Source: Turnera subulata (lineage: Eukaryota > Streptophyta > Magnoliopsida > Malpighiales > Passifloraceae). From it: a DNA stretch of 64,000 nucleotides. Positions 46,995-58,300 of the stretch are shown here, piece after piece. The stretch's first letter is position 1. Each line of letters begins with the position of its first letter. A program made the translations under genes and the position numbers. The stretch spans positions 1 to 64,000 of the forward strand of contig JAKUCV010001120.1 of the NCBI GenBank assembly GCA_028386065.3. The letters are read 5' to 3'. The notes below the pieces were generated by a model. That model was given only the letters and a program-made list of their open reading frames with translations. It ran no database searches and had not been told where the DNA came from.

Positions 46995-49310
46995 TTATTG
47001 TTTGGCATGACCAGTTGGGCCATCCCGGGTCAATAATGATGCACGAAATTTATTGGATCATTCATTGAAAAACCAGAAGTTTTACAATCAATGAATTTCT
47101 ATGAGTTTGTTTGCTCATAAAGTTATTATACGGCCTTCCTAAGATGAGAATGGCCTAGTATCACCAGCAAGTTTGAGAATAGTTCAGGGACATAAACGCG
47201 GACTGATAAATCCGCGGTGTTAACCATCTAGGTAATTTTTACGATGCATCGACTGGATGGTCTATTGTGTGACGCAAGTTGGCATTGTGCGCACTTATTT
47301 TGATGATTAAGCCACTTGCGGGTACATACCCCTACTTGTATTATTAGACTGTATGTCTAGATAATGCTTGTATATTTCTTCAATGGATAATGTATATCAT
47401 TGGAAATAAACCCAAACAGATCTGGGGGAACATTGACAATTGATTGCAGGACCATTGATGAAATATTACTACTTGAGAAAAATGGTATTTTATATACAGC
47501 AACACTTGAGTGCATCAAGCCAATATGAAAAGATCTCCCCACTTAATTGATTAATGGTCACATATTTAGTTCTTTCCCATCTTCGGACCATTGGTTATTC
47601 AGTATATAATGCTCCACCACAGGGTTGTGAAATGGTCTCTTAAAGAAGAATGGGAATCTACGTTGGGTATGTATCTCCATAGATTACAAAAGTAAACGTA
47701 TGACAGGAGATTGGAGATTTATTTATAGTAAGATTTGCTTATTAATTGATGTTTTACCCAACATCAGGGGGAGAGAATAAGCAGCTGGATCAAGAGATTA
47801 TTGAAATTGAAATGATTTATCAATGCCTAGTTTTGATCCTTGAATAAATTAATATGAACTTGAAGTTCAAAAGATGATTCATTTGCAAAAGATTAGTAAG
47901 TCATTTGCCAGACATATTTATTTGAAAAATGTGACCATATACCAGCTGCAAATGCTCCTGTTTAGATTGATGTTCCTGAAAAACAATATAAGTATGCAAA
48001 TGAATCTATAGATTATACTCGGTTCCAAAAAGAAAAGAAATTCTCGATAGAGAAAAAGGAGCAAAGTGATAAGATGGCCCCAATAAGGAAATAAGGCCTC
48101 TAGTAGAGGTTTGAATTAAAAGTCCTCAAGAAGAGGAAAATCCTCCAGAAGAGGTTTTCTGACACAAATTGATAAAGTTCCAGAAGTAACTCAGGTACCT
48201 AAAATAAAAGAGTATGATGAGATCTCAATTACAGTGTCAGGAATAAGATGGAACCGACGTGAAAATAACCGTCGACGGAATACTTGTTTTATTTATAATA
48301 TAGCGCTAAATAAAAATGAGGATCATGAACCTACATTGGCGAATGTAGGCGCTGTATGATTGGCCAAAGTAGAGAAATACGTTTAAGGCTGTGTTAGACT
48401 CGCTTGAAGCGAGAAATTTCTGGACCTGTAGTCCGTACACAAGATGGTGTAAAATTCAATTGGTCATAAAATGGGTATTTGTGCGGAAAAGAATATGAGA
48501 GATAAAGTACGGTTCTGTTGCACAAGGTTTTACCCGAACAACCTGGTAATTAATTATGAGGAGATATACTCTCTTGTGGTGGATGCAATTACTTTTGATA
48601 AGTCTGGCAGGTATTAGAAATGCATCTAATGAATGTTATTACAGCCTATTATTACGGATCTATAAGTCATGATATATACATGAAGATCCCTGAAGGATCC
48701 AAGTTGCCTAAAACAACTAATTCCCGGGAAATTACAAAATAGAACTGAATTGATCTATATATAATTTAAATCATTTTGAGTATGGATAAACTTATGATTG
48801 GAACTCCCGAAGAAGCTTCCAAATACCGTGCTATTAGATTGGTCCTGGAGTACCCTGGTTGAAGTGCAATATGCATTGCTAAGAAAATAAAGCCTGAAGC
48901 TTTTGACTTAAGCATATTGACGAGATATGAATTTGCTCATATCTTCGGGGTATAAAAAATGTGGTGTCATGTTAATCCTGTAAGCCCGAAGAAAGAAGAG
49001 TTGGTTCTTGCAGATGCCGATCCCCTACTTGATCCACAAAAAGCATAGCCGGACATCTGCCACAACGTTACACATGAAATTATTGCATCATTGGGACTAC
49101 AAAAAGCGAAAGGGCAAGATAGATGCTCCAACAACAAAATTATAAAGATAATGCTACCTACACTGCCTAGTTAAAGTAATGATGTATCAAAAGTGATCAG
49201 ACAAGGCACACATCACCAGAAGTTGACAAGATGATTATTGGCATGCAACGACATCAAGAGAGGCCAAAATGAGGGGGAGTAGAATACGCACTGCACTCTT
49301 TTTTCCTTCA
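46995..49310 (+). pseudogene. Remnant copia integrase and reverse transcriptase, copy 2
   Basis: This region is collinear with 12580-14880 of copy 1: a GHPGS-like integrase start, DASTGW, the variable linker and RT pieces, all in shifting frames. MNVITAYYYGS and MKIPEGSK near 48630-48710 show the RT. Many stops and deletions. Confidence 0.72.
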
Positions 49311-49402
49311 CCAAGTTTTTATCCCACTGGGTTTTTCTTAGTAAGGTTTTTAATGAGGCAGTTTTCCAAAGCATATTCTACCCAACACACAATGACATCC
49401 AA

Positions 49403-50003
49403 CCCAGCCTAAGGCTTGAAAGCAACTGATCTTCCATAAATCTAGCTGATCTTCAAATCATGAATGACTTAGTTCCTCGGGGTTTAATTAACACTCCTGT
49501 TAGGTTTAATTCTACCATCGTTAATTTGGCTGGCTGGGGAGTTTATCTCAACCTAAACTTTTTTTCTATCCAAAAAATATTCTTCGAATTAACAACCGTT
49601 TTAAACTGGGATATATATATCATGTTTGGTTTGTTCTGCGTGGATCTCAGCTTCTATGCAATAAAAGAAATTTGCATGTTATGTACAGATAAGTTCCGGT
49701 AAGCATCACATCAATTTGCACATATAGACCCGACATGGGCCTTGTTTATTTGCTGTTTGATTTGCTACAAGTTTGGCGCTATAGTTTTTCTTTTCGGCCG
49801 CTACCTAACAATTTGCTATAGAGACCTCCTCGGTTATGAGTTATGACATATGACCAATAACATCGTAAATCCAAAAGATTTAAGTAGCGCATAAATTTTA
49901 ATTAAGTAGGGAATACTGACCCTTTGATGATGACAAAAAAAGATAAACATACATGGTTTGAGTTTTCAATTTTACGTTTATATATTCATGGCATAGGTAA
50001 AGA
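49403..50003. other. Spacer between copia copy 2 and the hAT MITE
   Basis: One plus-strand frame (49460-49702) has no recognisable family. Nothing else is supported. Confidence 0.5.
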
Positions 50004-50011
50004 AACCCATG

Positions 50012-50279
50012 CAGGGGCGGATCTAGAAGAAAATTTTAGGGGGGGCCAAAATGTATTATTTTTAGATTAATAAGGACTGAATTGTATCATATGTGTGAAA
50101 ATGAAAAAAATAAAAAAACAAGGTCCTTGCCAAGACTCGAGCCCGGCCAATTATTTGGAATGCGAAAGAGCCAACCACTAAACTATCTAATATTTTATGA
50201 CCAATTATTACCATATATAGAGAAAATCAAATTCTAAGGCGGACCTGAGCCACCCTTGCTCCCCCTATATCCGCCCCTG
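50012..50279. mobile_element. 268-bp hAT-type MITE with 8-bp target duplication
   Basis: Perfect flanks AACCCATG lie at 50004-50011 and 50280-50287. Terminal inverted repeats are CAGGGGCGGATCTAG at the left and ATATCCGCCCCTG at the right, about 10-13 bp. An 8-bp duplication and CAGGGG termini fit hAT superfamily MITEs. The minus strand holds a Pol III A box TAGTTTAGTGG (full match to TRGYNNARNNG) and, 30 bp further, a B-box-like GGCTCGAGTCT (two mismatches), near 50180-50130. The interior may therefore come from a tRNA or SINE. Confidence 0.88.
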
Positions 50280-50287
50280 AACCCATG

Positions 50288-51159
50288 TTGTCAGGCCGAA
50301 AAACTATTATGCATACTGTATATTTCCCTCTTCTTAGGGGAATAGATTTCTCTATTTTCTTCAAATCTTTTTTTTAATGAAAAAAATCTTCATTTTTTTC
50401 CTTAAATCTTAATTACTTGGTAATATAAGTGTATGCCACTTGGTAGTAATGAGCACCATAGAATTTGCTAATCTGGATTTTAAATTTCAATAGTGCACAG
50501 GGCATATACTACTATAACTTTAGACAAAATTAACGCTAAAACCAACAGTGTAGTCCGAAACACTATATGATAGTAGTATCATTTTCCATCGGCAAGACAA
50601 TTCCTTAATTATGCGTCCCTGTTGGTGTGACTAAGGAAAGTCACTTGATGTTATGGATACACAAAGGTTTGTACTTGAATCATAATTAAGATTCCCCTCA
50701 GCTTAAGAATTTATAGGAACATCGATTTTATTAAATATGTAACATGCAGAGTCTTTGGTGTAAGTTGCAATGCAAGTGACCCAATTAACTTTAAATTTGG
50801 AAAATGTGACATATACTGGGTGGTAGTAGTAACTAATAACTATTCTATTGATTGGATTTGGATCTGTAAGCTGGATCCGTGACAAACTTTAATTAAGTAT
50901 ACAATCATTTCACAGTTTACAATAGCTAGCTACGAAGCCGCAGATTCCAGTGTCTCTGCATTGGAGGACATGAGATGGAAAATTCTTGACTTGCGAGTAT
51001 CATACAAATAGTTTAATTACATTCATAAAGCTTATATTATATATATTGCCATGCCACAAGGTACATTTGCTTTTCTTTTTTACCTTGACGATATACATTC
51101 ATTCTTGGTCTTTGTAAGTCGGGCTTGTAGAGAGGAACAAAACATATGTGCATCAATCC
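50288..51159. other. Spacer and HMA gene 3' side
   Basis: No supported feature. The HMA 3'UTR should occupy the right part. Confidence 0.5.
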
Positions 51160-52051
51160 TCACAATGGAGAATTCCAAAGCTCAGCATTTTTGACCTTAG
51201 AAACACTCTCAAGCACCTCCCAAGGAATTATGTCCCCAATTACGACTACCATCTTGCTTTCCAGGTCTACTTTGTACGATGTCACTCCTGTTCATAAGAG
51301 AAGTCATGAGAATTATTATGTTTTGGGAGGTTCTACATTTGCAATTCTGAATCTGGAACATACAGCACCTAGCTTAGCTAGCATACTTGCAAAATCCCAA
51401 CACTATGTCTTCATGGAGAGACATATCCTATTCTATTTATGTCACAACTTTTGTAAACCATAATTAGCAAATTAATATGGAAAGGAATAATTTTCCCAAT
51501 AGACTGATCTGTATCTGAAACAGTTTAACCCTCCAACAGATGTGTAGACAAAAGGAAGAAACAAGTAAAGGCTATATAAATTCATGTACCTTCCAACTTG
51601 GAAACATGTTTCTCAACCTTTCTTGCACAGCCAAGACAGTGCATGGACACCCTTAGTATCACCATCTACACATATGCATCAACACAGGAAAAAAAAACTA
51701 GTTACATGTATAGCTCAAGCATAACTTGCAGATCACCGAGCTATATCTATACATGTATGTAGTCAAGTTTGCTTAATATGTTGCATTAACAAGAAATCAG
51801 TTCCATGATATAGGAGTTCAGAAAAAAAAAAAAAAAAAACTCACCTTGGGCTTCAATTGGAAGGCCAACGTTTGCTTGCCAGAAACAAGATCTTTCAATC
51901 TCATCTCCTGGCCTCTGTCACTTGGTATCAAAGATGTTTTCTCAAACTCATCTTCTTGACTGTCCAATACACTAGTACAGAAACAAGAGCAGCTTGAACC
52001 TGGAGCAAGATAAAGACAGTCTAACACCTTGCCAAAACTGAGCTTACCCAT
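51160..52051 (-). CDS. Small heavy-metal-associated (HMA) domain protein
   Basis: Three exons (52051-51845, 51665-51590, 51287-51160) give 136 aa with matching phases. The start is the Met of MGKLSFGKVLDCL. The frame stays open upstream to 52171 but has no ATG, and a TTATTTCTGTAG acceptor-like site near 52072 suggests a 5'UTR exon border. Residues 1-69 form a Cys-rich head (CSCFC) ending in a conserved TLAFQLKPK. Residues 70-136 are one HMA domain with metal-binding MHCLGC (Cys79, Cys82), KVEKHVSKLEGV and the GDIIPWEVLESVSK helix. There is no CaaX isoprenylation motif at the end, so it is not a HIPP. It resembles At3g24450-type proteins. A copper or other soft-metal binding role is likely from the motif; the pathway is unknown. 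Confidence 0.88.
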
Positions 52052-52725
52052 GTCTACCAAATCTTCTTGTCTACAGAAATAACAATCAGGTAGACTATCT
52101 GAATTCTGACCCACCCTCCTCAAATAGGCCACAGCATGCCTAACTGCTAGTATAGGTAGTATGACACCAGTCTAAGGCAAACTAGTATCCATTTATAAAA
52201 GTACTACTTGTTGTTAATTGTGGGGGAATGGTGGGAGAAACCAAAGATTGAAATTTTATTGGGAAGGCCAAAAGCTGAGAACAGCACTCTGAAACTGTAC
52301 TAGGAATTAATCAAAGATGCCAAGACACTCCCCTCTCTCTCTCCACACTTTGTGATGCAAGTTATAGCAACTTAGAAGGCAGCACAAATATAGAAAGAAT
52401 TGCTTGAAAAAGGCCACTCTAATTAGCTCCAACTAGATTTTGTCATGTGACTATTTAAAAAGGACATTGCCACAATGACTTTATACATGCGAAAAAGCAG
52501 GACATCATGTGAGCCTAATTAAGTAGTAATAGAAGCTCACTATGAGAGAAGCTCACTATCACACTTTATTCTGTGATCTTCTGCTAATGAAGAAAACAGA
52601 AAATGCAGCCAATTTCATATGATCAACAGAAGAAGAAAGAAAAGTAAGCAAGGGTCATGGAGGCAAATCAGAATGGAAGTCGGGGCATGAAAATTCATGA
52701 CAAGTGATGATGGTAGAGGAGAGAA

Positions 52726-52733
52726 TATTTATA
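52726..52733 (-). promoter_or_regulatory. Candidate TATA box of the HMA gene
   Basis: TATAAATA on the minus strand lies about 680 bp upstream of the start codon, followed by a CT-rich leader-like region. The distance would require a 5'UTR intron ending near 52072. Confidence 0.4.
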
Positions 52734-55700
52734 GGCGGGAGTGGATAATATTCTTTATCAATCGTCCCTATAAGTAGATTCTTAAAACTGCAAGACTTTC
52801 CTCTTTCTTTTAATCCGATTTTAACTGCAATAATTCGTAAAATTAGGGGTAATGCATATAATGTATGCTCGTATCCTGTTCAGTCAAATCAATATGGTTC
52901 ACTAAATAAAAAAAAAACTGATTAGCAAAAATTAATTTCAGATTGCGTGAATTAACTCCAAATTCAGTCGCCACCAAAATGGTGCTTCTTTTTATTTTCT
53001 CTAGTTTTGCGTGATTACTATATAATATAATATATTAGTCATTTCAAATGCAAATCATAGATAAGGGGTACCTTTATGTTCTCGGCAAAAAATCATAGAT
53101 AAGGTGCGAAGTTTAAGATTGATTAAACAAGTATTCCCTTACAGTTTGCCCATAAAGAGATTATTAAAATTTTACATCTATATATTAAATAGCCCTTGGC
53201 TAGTAGAGAGGGTCGGTGACGCATAGGCGACTAATGGTACAAGAAACACTAAACAAAATTTGAACCCATCATTAACACCCTTGTCTCGGCCCTCAATATT
53301 ATAGTGGGAAATGTGGCAGGTGGCTATGAATTATTGGAGCCCATGAGCTCAGAAATAGTGTTTGAATTATTTTTGATGATTGAATGAATATTTTCCATGC
53401 TTGCTAGATTAATGGCTCTACTCTCTACTCTACAGGTTGGTCCATGTGATGATGGTTCCTTTTGATAAGAGGAAGCAAGGAGACGAATTTGGAAAAAGCT
53501 AGTCGTGCTCATGTTGGGCACGTGTCGGTCACATGACTTATGAGATGCTAACAACAAAAGGCTAGTGCAACTAGTGCAAGTATAGTTACTTCATTTCATG
53601 TGGAGATGGTCAAAGCAAGCATGAAACACCCAGCGAAAGTTGAGAGGTTATGTTTCAACTTTGGATCACAATAGTGAAGCAGGGTCCTCTCATATTGTGC
53701 TGGCCTGGTAAAACAACTGTAGTGCACCAGAGCATTGGCAGTATCTAATTCTTTCCATCTCCATTTATGTACTTTAGTTCTATATATTATCACTAGCTAG
53801 AGTCGTTTTTGTTAGTGGCAGGGGGAGGCTTAGATATATGTTGACAAGTTATGGAGGAGGATAAAGACAACAATGACAACTTTAAGTCACAATCTGCTTC
53901 CAGAACTGTCAAACAGCAGATTTGTGAGATTTATATAATTTTTATGATTGCTACTGCACTGTGCATGAGGGCCTTGATTTCTGGATGTATGGACTGTGCA
54001 GTGCACCCAATTTTGAGCCATAAGCGGAAGCTAGTGTAAGAAAGAAGTCTTAGTAATAGAAAAGAAAGAAAAAGAATACAAGGAGTGCTTCATGACACAA
54101 ATTATCTGTTTATCTTATCAAAATAAGGGTATCTCTGGCATTATATAATTGATAAAATGCAGCGGCGGAGGTCTACATGTTGAATGACACGAGTCCGATA
54201 GCCGAAAGCAAGATCAATTTACAAATTAGAGCAGCATTAGTGATCACCCAAATTTTATAAACTTAAGAAATCGCATACATAATAATAATAATTACGATAG
54301 GAGATAGCTGACTTCATGTGATTTTTGATGGATAGTAATGTGATGTAATTTTCAAATAGTATGATTGTGCTGCTACATGAGAAATTTTAGTCTTGGGTCA
54401 AACTTACCGGCCTAAATTGAGTTTTATAGTACTAGTTATAAATGATCCACCAATAAGAAACTGTTGACAGGAACATATGAACTTTATCCGCTGAACAAGT
54501 TAACACTTGCCACTTCCTGTATCTGATGAGGCCTTCTTGATCATATAATTTTTATAAACAGTTGATTTAACTTGGACAAGAAACTAAACAGTTGATTTAA
54601 CTGCTGCCTGCTCCTTGGCCAGAAAACAGATGATCCCCCCTTTCTTATGGCTAACTCTGTGCTGTGGGCGGTGGCAAACTTTATACTCTATCCTTAGACA
54701 AATGGAGGATACAACAATTGAATCCAACATATTTGGCGGAGCATCAATCCAATGATAAATATGTTTTAAAATATCACCAGTCATAGTCCATATCCCCAAG
54801 AATTAAGAATTTTTTTTTCCTTGAAAAAAAAAGGCTTCAATGATATCTTCTCCCTCCCCACTTAGCACATAATAAAGATACTCTGCTTGACTTTTGAGAC
54901 TTGAGAGTTGAGACTGAGGCAGATCTATGGATCTGAGCATCCTAACGACTGTGGGCTAATTTTGCAAAGCCCAAGGAAATCGCGGGGCTGACAGCCATAG
55001 TTAAGCCCATTGGATCCAGATAGGGGCTTGAACCAAGATTGTGGGCTAGAACTTGTACTGGGTCTTTCTGGTCGTTTGGGCTTTTAACACAAGAAACGTC
55101 AATCTGGTTTGAAGGCACTAAAATAACTAATACCGCGTTTATTAGCAAGATCAAATCAGTTTTGTACTGATCACGAAAAGAAAAGTATCCAATATGTGAG
55201 GGGGGATACCTTAATTTGTGCTGGAACCGATAGGGACTGAAGATAGAACCACAGAATCTAAAAGTACCCAACAATTACATAAAAGCAACTGGGTATTCTA
55301 CTGTCTCAATCTTTGTTCTTTCCTATCCCTTTCTCCTTGCAGATTCTATCTTATCGATACCATCTGTCCGCATCCATTCGGTGCGAGTTTTACTCATACA
55401 TTTCAGAACTCTAAAGTGTGTAAAGGACACTAATAATTTGTGCTACCTCTGCATAAGCTACGTATCTGTCCTTGTCACAGAGTAAAAAATGCTCTGTCCA
55501 AGCCAGTCATGATTGTACTCCAACACTGAACTGCAATATAGTTCTGTTTAACCAATACCCTGTGGCCATTTCATGATTGATTGTTCAAACAAATTATTGT
55601 TTTTGTTGTCCATCCGATATTTGGAGCTTTGTCCCGTTTAATCGGCACTCTACCCGAAATGCACACCTGTCTATGGTTTATGAGTCTCCCGGGAACAAAT

Positions 55701-58062
55701 TATTAAAATAGTGGATTAAGTCCACATGATTTAACGTAACCAATGGATGGTTTCTTCATTTAAGATTTTGCAACTTTGTGTTGTATGGTTACCTGGGTTG
55801 CTAAATGAATAACCTTTGCTGGATTGCCGTTAAGTCCATCGTGAATTGTCTAACCATCAGGGGGACAATGACTCATCATTGTGCCACATTCATCGAAATT
55901 GAAGAAAGCAAGGTACATGGAATAATAAATTGCTCGGTGTAGGCAGTAAAATTGAGTAATCAAGAGAAGAAGTTGTAGAAATCATTCAATGGTTTCAGGG
56001 GGAGGACCCATGCGTACAACTTTCTTTGAAATGATTCATGACTCAATAATTATGTATCCTATAATGCTCTTATATACGGAGATATACACAGTTTTACCCA
56101 CTTAATTTTTTCGACAACTTAATACTTTGTTGCATTTTTTTGCTTCTGAAATCGCCCTTGACTTGAGACTTTTAGCATTGAACGCCACCTTTGACATGGA
56201 ACCGACAAATCTTTTCACTTTTTTTTTTAAAGTCATCATGTGGTTACACTACACTTCATTTCACGTATGAAAAGTAATGTTTGATTAAGGGATCTCGAAT
56301 TTTAATTTTAGGAACGCAGCATCCTAGAGGATTAGAAGTGTTAACCTTTATGGTTCATATTATGTCTTTATCTGAATTAATTTGAACCAGTTGATATTCT
56401 TTAAATGCGGATTGGCCTAAGGTAACAGTGTTAAAAAAAATGTTTAATATTACAAGGAGCCCAAGCCCATTTGCAACAAGAAATTTTTTTGGTGCGGCTG
56501 GTTTTTATTTCTTTTTGTAGAATGTATGACAGCCCACTTTTTTAATCGGGTGACCTGTCGTCGGGACTGGCCATTGATGATGACATTACCGATGGTTTGT
56601 ATGCATATGTAAACTGAAGTTTGCCATGATCCTGCACAGTAGGCTGCCTACTCAGTATGACACCCTGGCACAGTACAAAAAATAATGGCACAGACACTTG
56701 GTGCCCGCTAATTCCAGTTCTGTTGCCAGAAAGCAGTTGAAAGAAAATGAAGTAAGAACAGTACTGGTTATTTATTACAGAATGCATGTGGGAATTTGGT
56801 GACATTATGCATTCATAATTGACAGTTTTAAAATACTGGCCTTAGAGCTCGGTCCTGATGATTTTTTGGACTTTTAGTACGTATTTGAACTAGTAAGTTT
56901 TCACTAGTTTGGCAAATACTTTTAGTACGTATTTGAACTAGTAAGTTTTCACTAGTTTGGCAAATACTAACTCATTATGCAACAACTACCACATAAGTGT
57001 TGATAAAATATGGGAAAGAGAGTCATTTATACGCCATAAAGTAGAAACTGCTTTTCCTCCCCAAAAGTAGTAAAAAAACAGAGCTATAGTAGAGCAAAAC
57101 ATACTAAAAACAAAACCAGACCAATATTGATTAACTCCTCTCTTAGAGCAATTCTCTCATCTGGATGGAAAAAAGAAAAGAAAACAGAGCTAAGCTAATT
57201 GCGCGGTGGCATATCATAACTACCCGTGTTGTATTGTATATACTATTTGTGTGCCATTGGTCCTATCCTATCAAATCTATGTCATAATATGTGTTACAAC
57301 AGCTATGCCCAGCTGGTTGGTAGTATGGTCCAGATGATAATGCCATTTCATCAATTCTTGTCCTACTTTTTTGTCATGTGTGCTTTAATTACCTCCCAAA
57401 AGGCCATGGCAGCCTGTAGTTGTTGTTCTAATAATATTGGTCTGTTATATATTTTTCTGATGACAACAAATCGTTTCAAGGTATGTTTCTCTCCTTTGAT
57501 TGAAAACTTGCAAGGCCGGGTGTGGTTTCCTGGAATTATGTGAGTTGGGTTTGATAAAGGAAATATACTTACGTGCTTGTAAAAAAAAAAAAATGATATT
57601 TCGCAACATATAGGGTAATTCTTATTCCATGATGTGACGAAACAGTTTCCTTATGTGGATTTCTGTGTAGATGCACGTTTAATTGATAATCTAAAATGAA
57701 ATCCCTAGTGAATTGTGATTGATCATTCAGAGTCATGGAGGGCCTCTCTCCTGGAGTCTAATCATCATTTCCATCTATGGTGGTAAGGCAACCAGAAACG
57801 GTCTCCCCCTTCTCCATATCCTCCATCGGCCTCGAGTTTTCTATTCTTCTTTTCCACTTGTTGACGAAATTCTTAATCTGGCCCTCATTTTCCTTCTATT
57901 TATTATTGAACCCTTAAATACCTATGTTTTTTAACCTTGGAGTTGGATTTTACTTAAATCATTTTTCTTTCTCAATTGAGTCGATAGAAGGGTTAATAAA
58001 TATTTGATGTTAAAAAGGGGTTTATTTACTTACTTCCATAGGTAATAATAGGAGATTATAAA
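52734..58062. other. Gene-poor spacer, no supported gene
   Basis: This 5.3 kb has short frames only. Two directly repeated AACAGTTGATTTAACT phrases lie near 54556 and 54586, and a perfect 48-bp tandem duplication lies at 56871. No domain, RNA gene or element end was recognised. Confidence 0.5.
56871..56966. repeat. 48-bp perfect tandem duplication
   Basis: Units 56871-56918 and 56919-56966 are identical. Each contains ACTAGTAAGTTTTCACTAGT, an inverted repeat. Confidence 0.9.
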
Positions 58063-58139
58063 GTGGGATGTGATATGGATTGTACCAGAATTTATGATGA
58101 ACCGGCTAGAACAATGGCTGAAACTTTCAGGAAACTCCT

Positions 58140-58300
58140 CAAACCGATCCTCTTGGGTGATTATTGGATTGGGTCTAGTCTATTTGGTTTACAAAGGAAC
58201 AATATAGTGTTTAATGATGAGGAAAAGAATTGGGAGAACATCTTTAATTTAGCATTATCTAAAAGCTTTTGGGGGCTTTAAAGCCTTACAAAAATTCATA
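58140..58300 (+). pseudogene. Possible LINE 3'-end fragment
   Basis: The plus frame reads LQRNNIVFNDEEKNWENIF and ends SFWGLK, resembling the WKERNNRIF...W-type C-terminal region after the zinc-binding domain of plant LINE ORF2. It is only ~50 residues long, with no RT nearby. Confidence 0.3.

Larger units (their letters stand above)
43274..49402 (+). mobile_element. Copia copy 2 of the 9-15 kb family, lacking its 3' LTR
   Basis: This copy has the same order of parts as copy 1. A 199-bp LTR starts TGTTATAAAAAC and ends ATTCATAACA. A CGTTATCAGTCACGAT primer-binding-like site follows, then a GC-rich leader, a purine tract, the GGGCT/AGGCCCA array, mini-hairpins, an antisense ORF, and integrase/RT remnants. 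The match to copy 1 stops after AATGACATCCAA near 49402, exactly where copy 1 continues with its polypurine tract and 3' LTR. No second LTR follows, so the 3' end has been lost and no target duplication can be shown. The internal regions are close enough to copy 1 to align by eye over several kb. Confidence 0.88.

Noticed and set aside
51818..51844. Phe-rich tail after the HMA exon 1
   Set aside because: It is the poly-pyrimidine intron following a GTGAG donor, not protein.
57226..57934. Two plus-strand frames of 105 and 71 codons
   Set aside because: Hydrophobic chance frames in AT-rich DNA; no domain. They might be LINE debris given the fragment at 58.1 kb, but I cannot support it.
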